Shown here: positions 6,038 through 7,278 of the stretch, piece by piece
How positions within the stretch are numbered: the stretch's first letter is position 1
How the letters are laid out: the number at the start of each line of letters is the position of its first letter
Assembly: GCA_015063445.1 (NCBI GenBank)
Contig: SVUD01000070.1
Span: forward strand, 1 to 7,278
Direction: 5' to 3'
DNA: 7,278 nt
From: Oscillospiraceae bacterium
Lineage (GTDB): Bacteria; Bacillota_A; Clostridia; Oscillospirales; CAG-272
The notes under the pieces: generated by a model
What the model was told of the DNA's origin: nothing
Databases searched by the model: none
Seen by the model: only the letters and a program-made list of their open reading frames with translations
Translations under genes and position numbers: made by a program

Positions 6038-7278
6038 ATTATTCTCCGTTTCTTTGTTTGTAATTTCTACATTTTCGTGTATGCATTCGGTTTTGATTTT
6101 CTCTTTATTTAAGGAATTATTCTCTGCTTTATTAGCGTTAATAGCGCAATTTTGTGAACAAGCATTTGCATTTTTGCGCTTATTTTCAGGATTATACAAA
6201 TTCAATCTGAGAGCATTCATAACAACAAGGAAGCTCGATACGCTCATCGCCGCCGCACCGAACATAGGCGTCAAGGACCAGCCCAAAAGCTTTGTGAAAG
6301 CGCCTGCCGCAAGAGGAATTCCTATGATGTTGTAGGAAAACGCCCAGAATAAGTTTTCATATACGTTAAGCAGCACACGTCTGCCAAGCTTAACCGCTGC
6401 TGCTACACCAGAAAGGCTACCCCGTGTTAAAACAACGTCTGCGGAATCTATGGCAACGTCCGCGCCTCTGCCTATCGCAATTCCAACGTCTGCCTCGGTT
6501 AAAGCTACGGAGTCGTTTATTCCGTCACCGACCATTGCCACGCACCCGTGTATAGATAATGACTTTATAGTCTTTGCCTTTTCCTGAGGCAAGACCTCCG
6601 CTATGACTTCGTCAATTCCGACACGCTCTGCCACGTTCTCTGCAGCGGCACGGTTATCACCCGTGATCATAACCGTTTTAATACCAAGCGCATGAAGCTC
6701 CTTTATAGCTTCTTTGCTATCCTCCTTGATCTTATCCGCTATGGCGATAACACCAAGCACCCGATTTTCATTTGAAAGGATAAGCGCTGTTTTCCCTTCA
6801 TTCTTCAAGCGTTCAAAATCGCAGGGCGGCTCAAGCGAAGTCTTTTCTCTTATAAATCTACGGTTTCCGATAAAGTATTTCACCCCGTCAAGCAGAGCGC
6901 CTACACCGCCTACAAAGGCTTCGAAATTATCGCAGCTTTTTACCGCCTCGGAAGAGATTCTTTCATAGTGATTCATTATAGCCAAGGCGAGAGGATGCTC
7001 GCTCTTTTCCTCTAAGGATGCCGCAATGCTTATAAGCTCATTTTCGCTTATTCCGTAAGGGACGATGTCGGTAACCTCGGGCTTACCCTCGGTAATAGTT
7101 CCCGTCTTATCAAAAGCAACGACTTTTATCTTTCCCGACGCTTCGAGCGAAGCGGCGTTTTTAAAGAGTATTCCGCGCCTTGCTCCGACACCGCTTCCCA
7201 CCATTATCGCAACGGGGGTTGCGAGTCCGAGCGCGCAGGGACAGCTTATAACAAGCACAGTTACGGCACGGGCAATGG
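5825..7278 (-). CDS. copA: Cu(+)-exporting P1B-type ATPase, C-terminal part, with C-terminal HMA domain (5' end outside window)
   Basis: The gene enters the window at 7278 in mid-codon and ends with TAA at 5827-5825. The GTG at 7258 is an internal Val codon, since in-frame coding (IARAVTV) continues before it. Counting from it: [10 protein letters not shown] (6-15) is the ion site in the membrane, DKTGTIT (50-56) has the phosphorylated Asp50, SEHPL (86-90) is the P1B nucleotide-domain motif, TGDN is at 199-202, and GDGIND (244-249) is the hinge. [14 protein letters not shown] (302-315) fits N(x6)YN(x4)P, and MSVSS (338-342) fits MxxSS; with CPC these define the Cu(+) subgroup (P1B-1). It exports cytosolic copper using ATP. 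After the last membrane helix an Asn/Lys-rich linker (about 355-407) with Cys367, Cys371, Cys392 and His394 leads to an HMA domain (408-477) with MMCPHC. The N-terminal part and actuator domain are not in the window. Silver may also be moved; no symbol other than copA fits as well. Confidence 0.92.
   Translation of the reverse strand, partial: IARAVTVLVISCPCALGLATPVAIMVGSGVGARRGILFKNAASLEASGKIKVVAFDKTGTITEGKPEVTDIVPYGISENELISIAASLEEKSEHPLALAIMNHYERISSEAVKSCDNFEAFVGGVGALLDGVKYFIGNRRFIREKTSLEPPCDFERLKNEGKTALILSNENRVLGVIAIADKIKEDSKEAIKELHALGIKTVMITGDNRAAAENVAERVGIDEVIAEVLPQEKAKTIKSLSIHGCVAMVGDGINDSVALTEADVGIAIGRGADVAIDSADVVLTRGSLSGVAAAVKLGRRVLLNVYENLFWAFSYNIIGIPLAAGAFTKLLGWSLTPMFGAAAMSVSSFLVVMNALRLNLYNPENKRKNANACSQNCAINANKAENNSLNKEKIKTECIHENVEITNKETENNMKNVTIKIEGMMCPHCSGRVKTALEASELVNAADVSHERGDAVVTLSDKADEGAVAVLKKIINDAGYTTP
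6038..6048 (-). promoter_or_regulatory. Internal Shine-Dalgarno-like site before the HMA domain
   Basis: On the minus strand CGGAGA is followed by ATAAT and ATG, ideal spacing for initiation. The same CGGAGA core is used by fakA in this window. Within the ATPase frame these bases encode the end of the Asn-rich linker (ETENN), so the coding constraint on them looks low. Confidence 0.45.

Noticed and set aside
6054..6335. 93-codon plus-strand open frame rich in Phe and Leu
   Set aside because: It is antisense to the copper ATPase linker and last membrane helices, whose reading frame is confirmed by conserved motifs.

Overview
The window looks like a chromosomal segment from an endospore-forming, moderately AT-rich Firmicute, most likely a member of the Clostridia. 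The case rests on a fragment of a sporulation sigma factor of SigG type, a SleB-family cell wall hydrolase, clear AGGAG-type ribosome binding sites, consensus TTGACA/TATAAT-type promoters with 17-nt spacers, and intrinsic terminators with U-tracts. No mobile element, CRISPR array, tRNA or rRNA was seen. Both ends are cut inside genes.

Layout. (1) 1-279 (+): C-terminal part of a SigG-like sigma factor. It ends at a strong hairpin (302-350) that can terminate transcription from both sides. (2) 383-934 (-): a stand-alone type I phosphoribosyltransferase, Apt/Xpt-like, with a clear promoter at 988-1016. (3) 1079-1969 (-): a secreted or anchored SleB-type hydrolase with a copper-amine-oxidase-N-like domain in front. 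Its promoter (2067-2095) is overlapped by a palindrome, and its leader can fold into a 12-bp hairpin. (4) 2298-2762 (+): a MarR-family regulator with a perfect consensus promoter (2230-2258) and its own terminator (2826-2870). (5) 2983-3846 and 3884-5737 (+): a DegV/FakB fatty acid-binding protein and FakA, the DhaL-type fatty acid kinase, 37 nt apart and ended by a terminator at 5752-5789. (6) 5825-7278 (-): the C-terminal two thirds of a CopA-type Cu(+)-transporting P1B-ATPase. It has a C-terminal HMA domain preceded by its own Shine-Dalgarno sequence and ATG.

How the genes work together. FakB carries a free fatty acid and FakA phosphorylates it, giving acyl-phosphate for phospholipid synthesis. 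The MarR-family gene just upstream could be a lipid-responsive regulator by analogy with FabT, but this is inference from position and a terminator separates them. The SigG fragment and the SleB-like hydrolase both fit spore biology, although the hydrolase promoter visible here looks like a vegetative sigma-A type. The copper ATPase forms a separate convergent unit.

No wholly new system is evident. The points most worth a second look are the possible internal translation of a CopZ-like copper chaperone from the 3' end of the copA-like gene, the MarR-fakB-fakA neighbourhood, and the palindrome and leader hairpin in front of the SleB-like gene.
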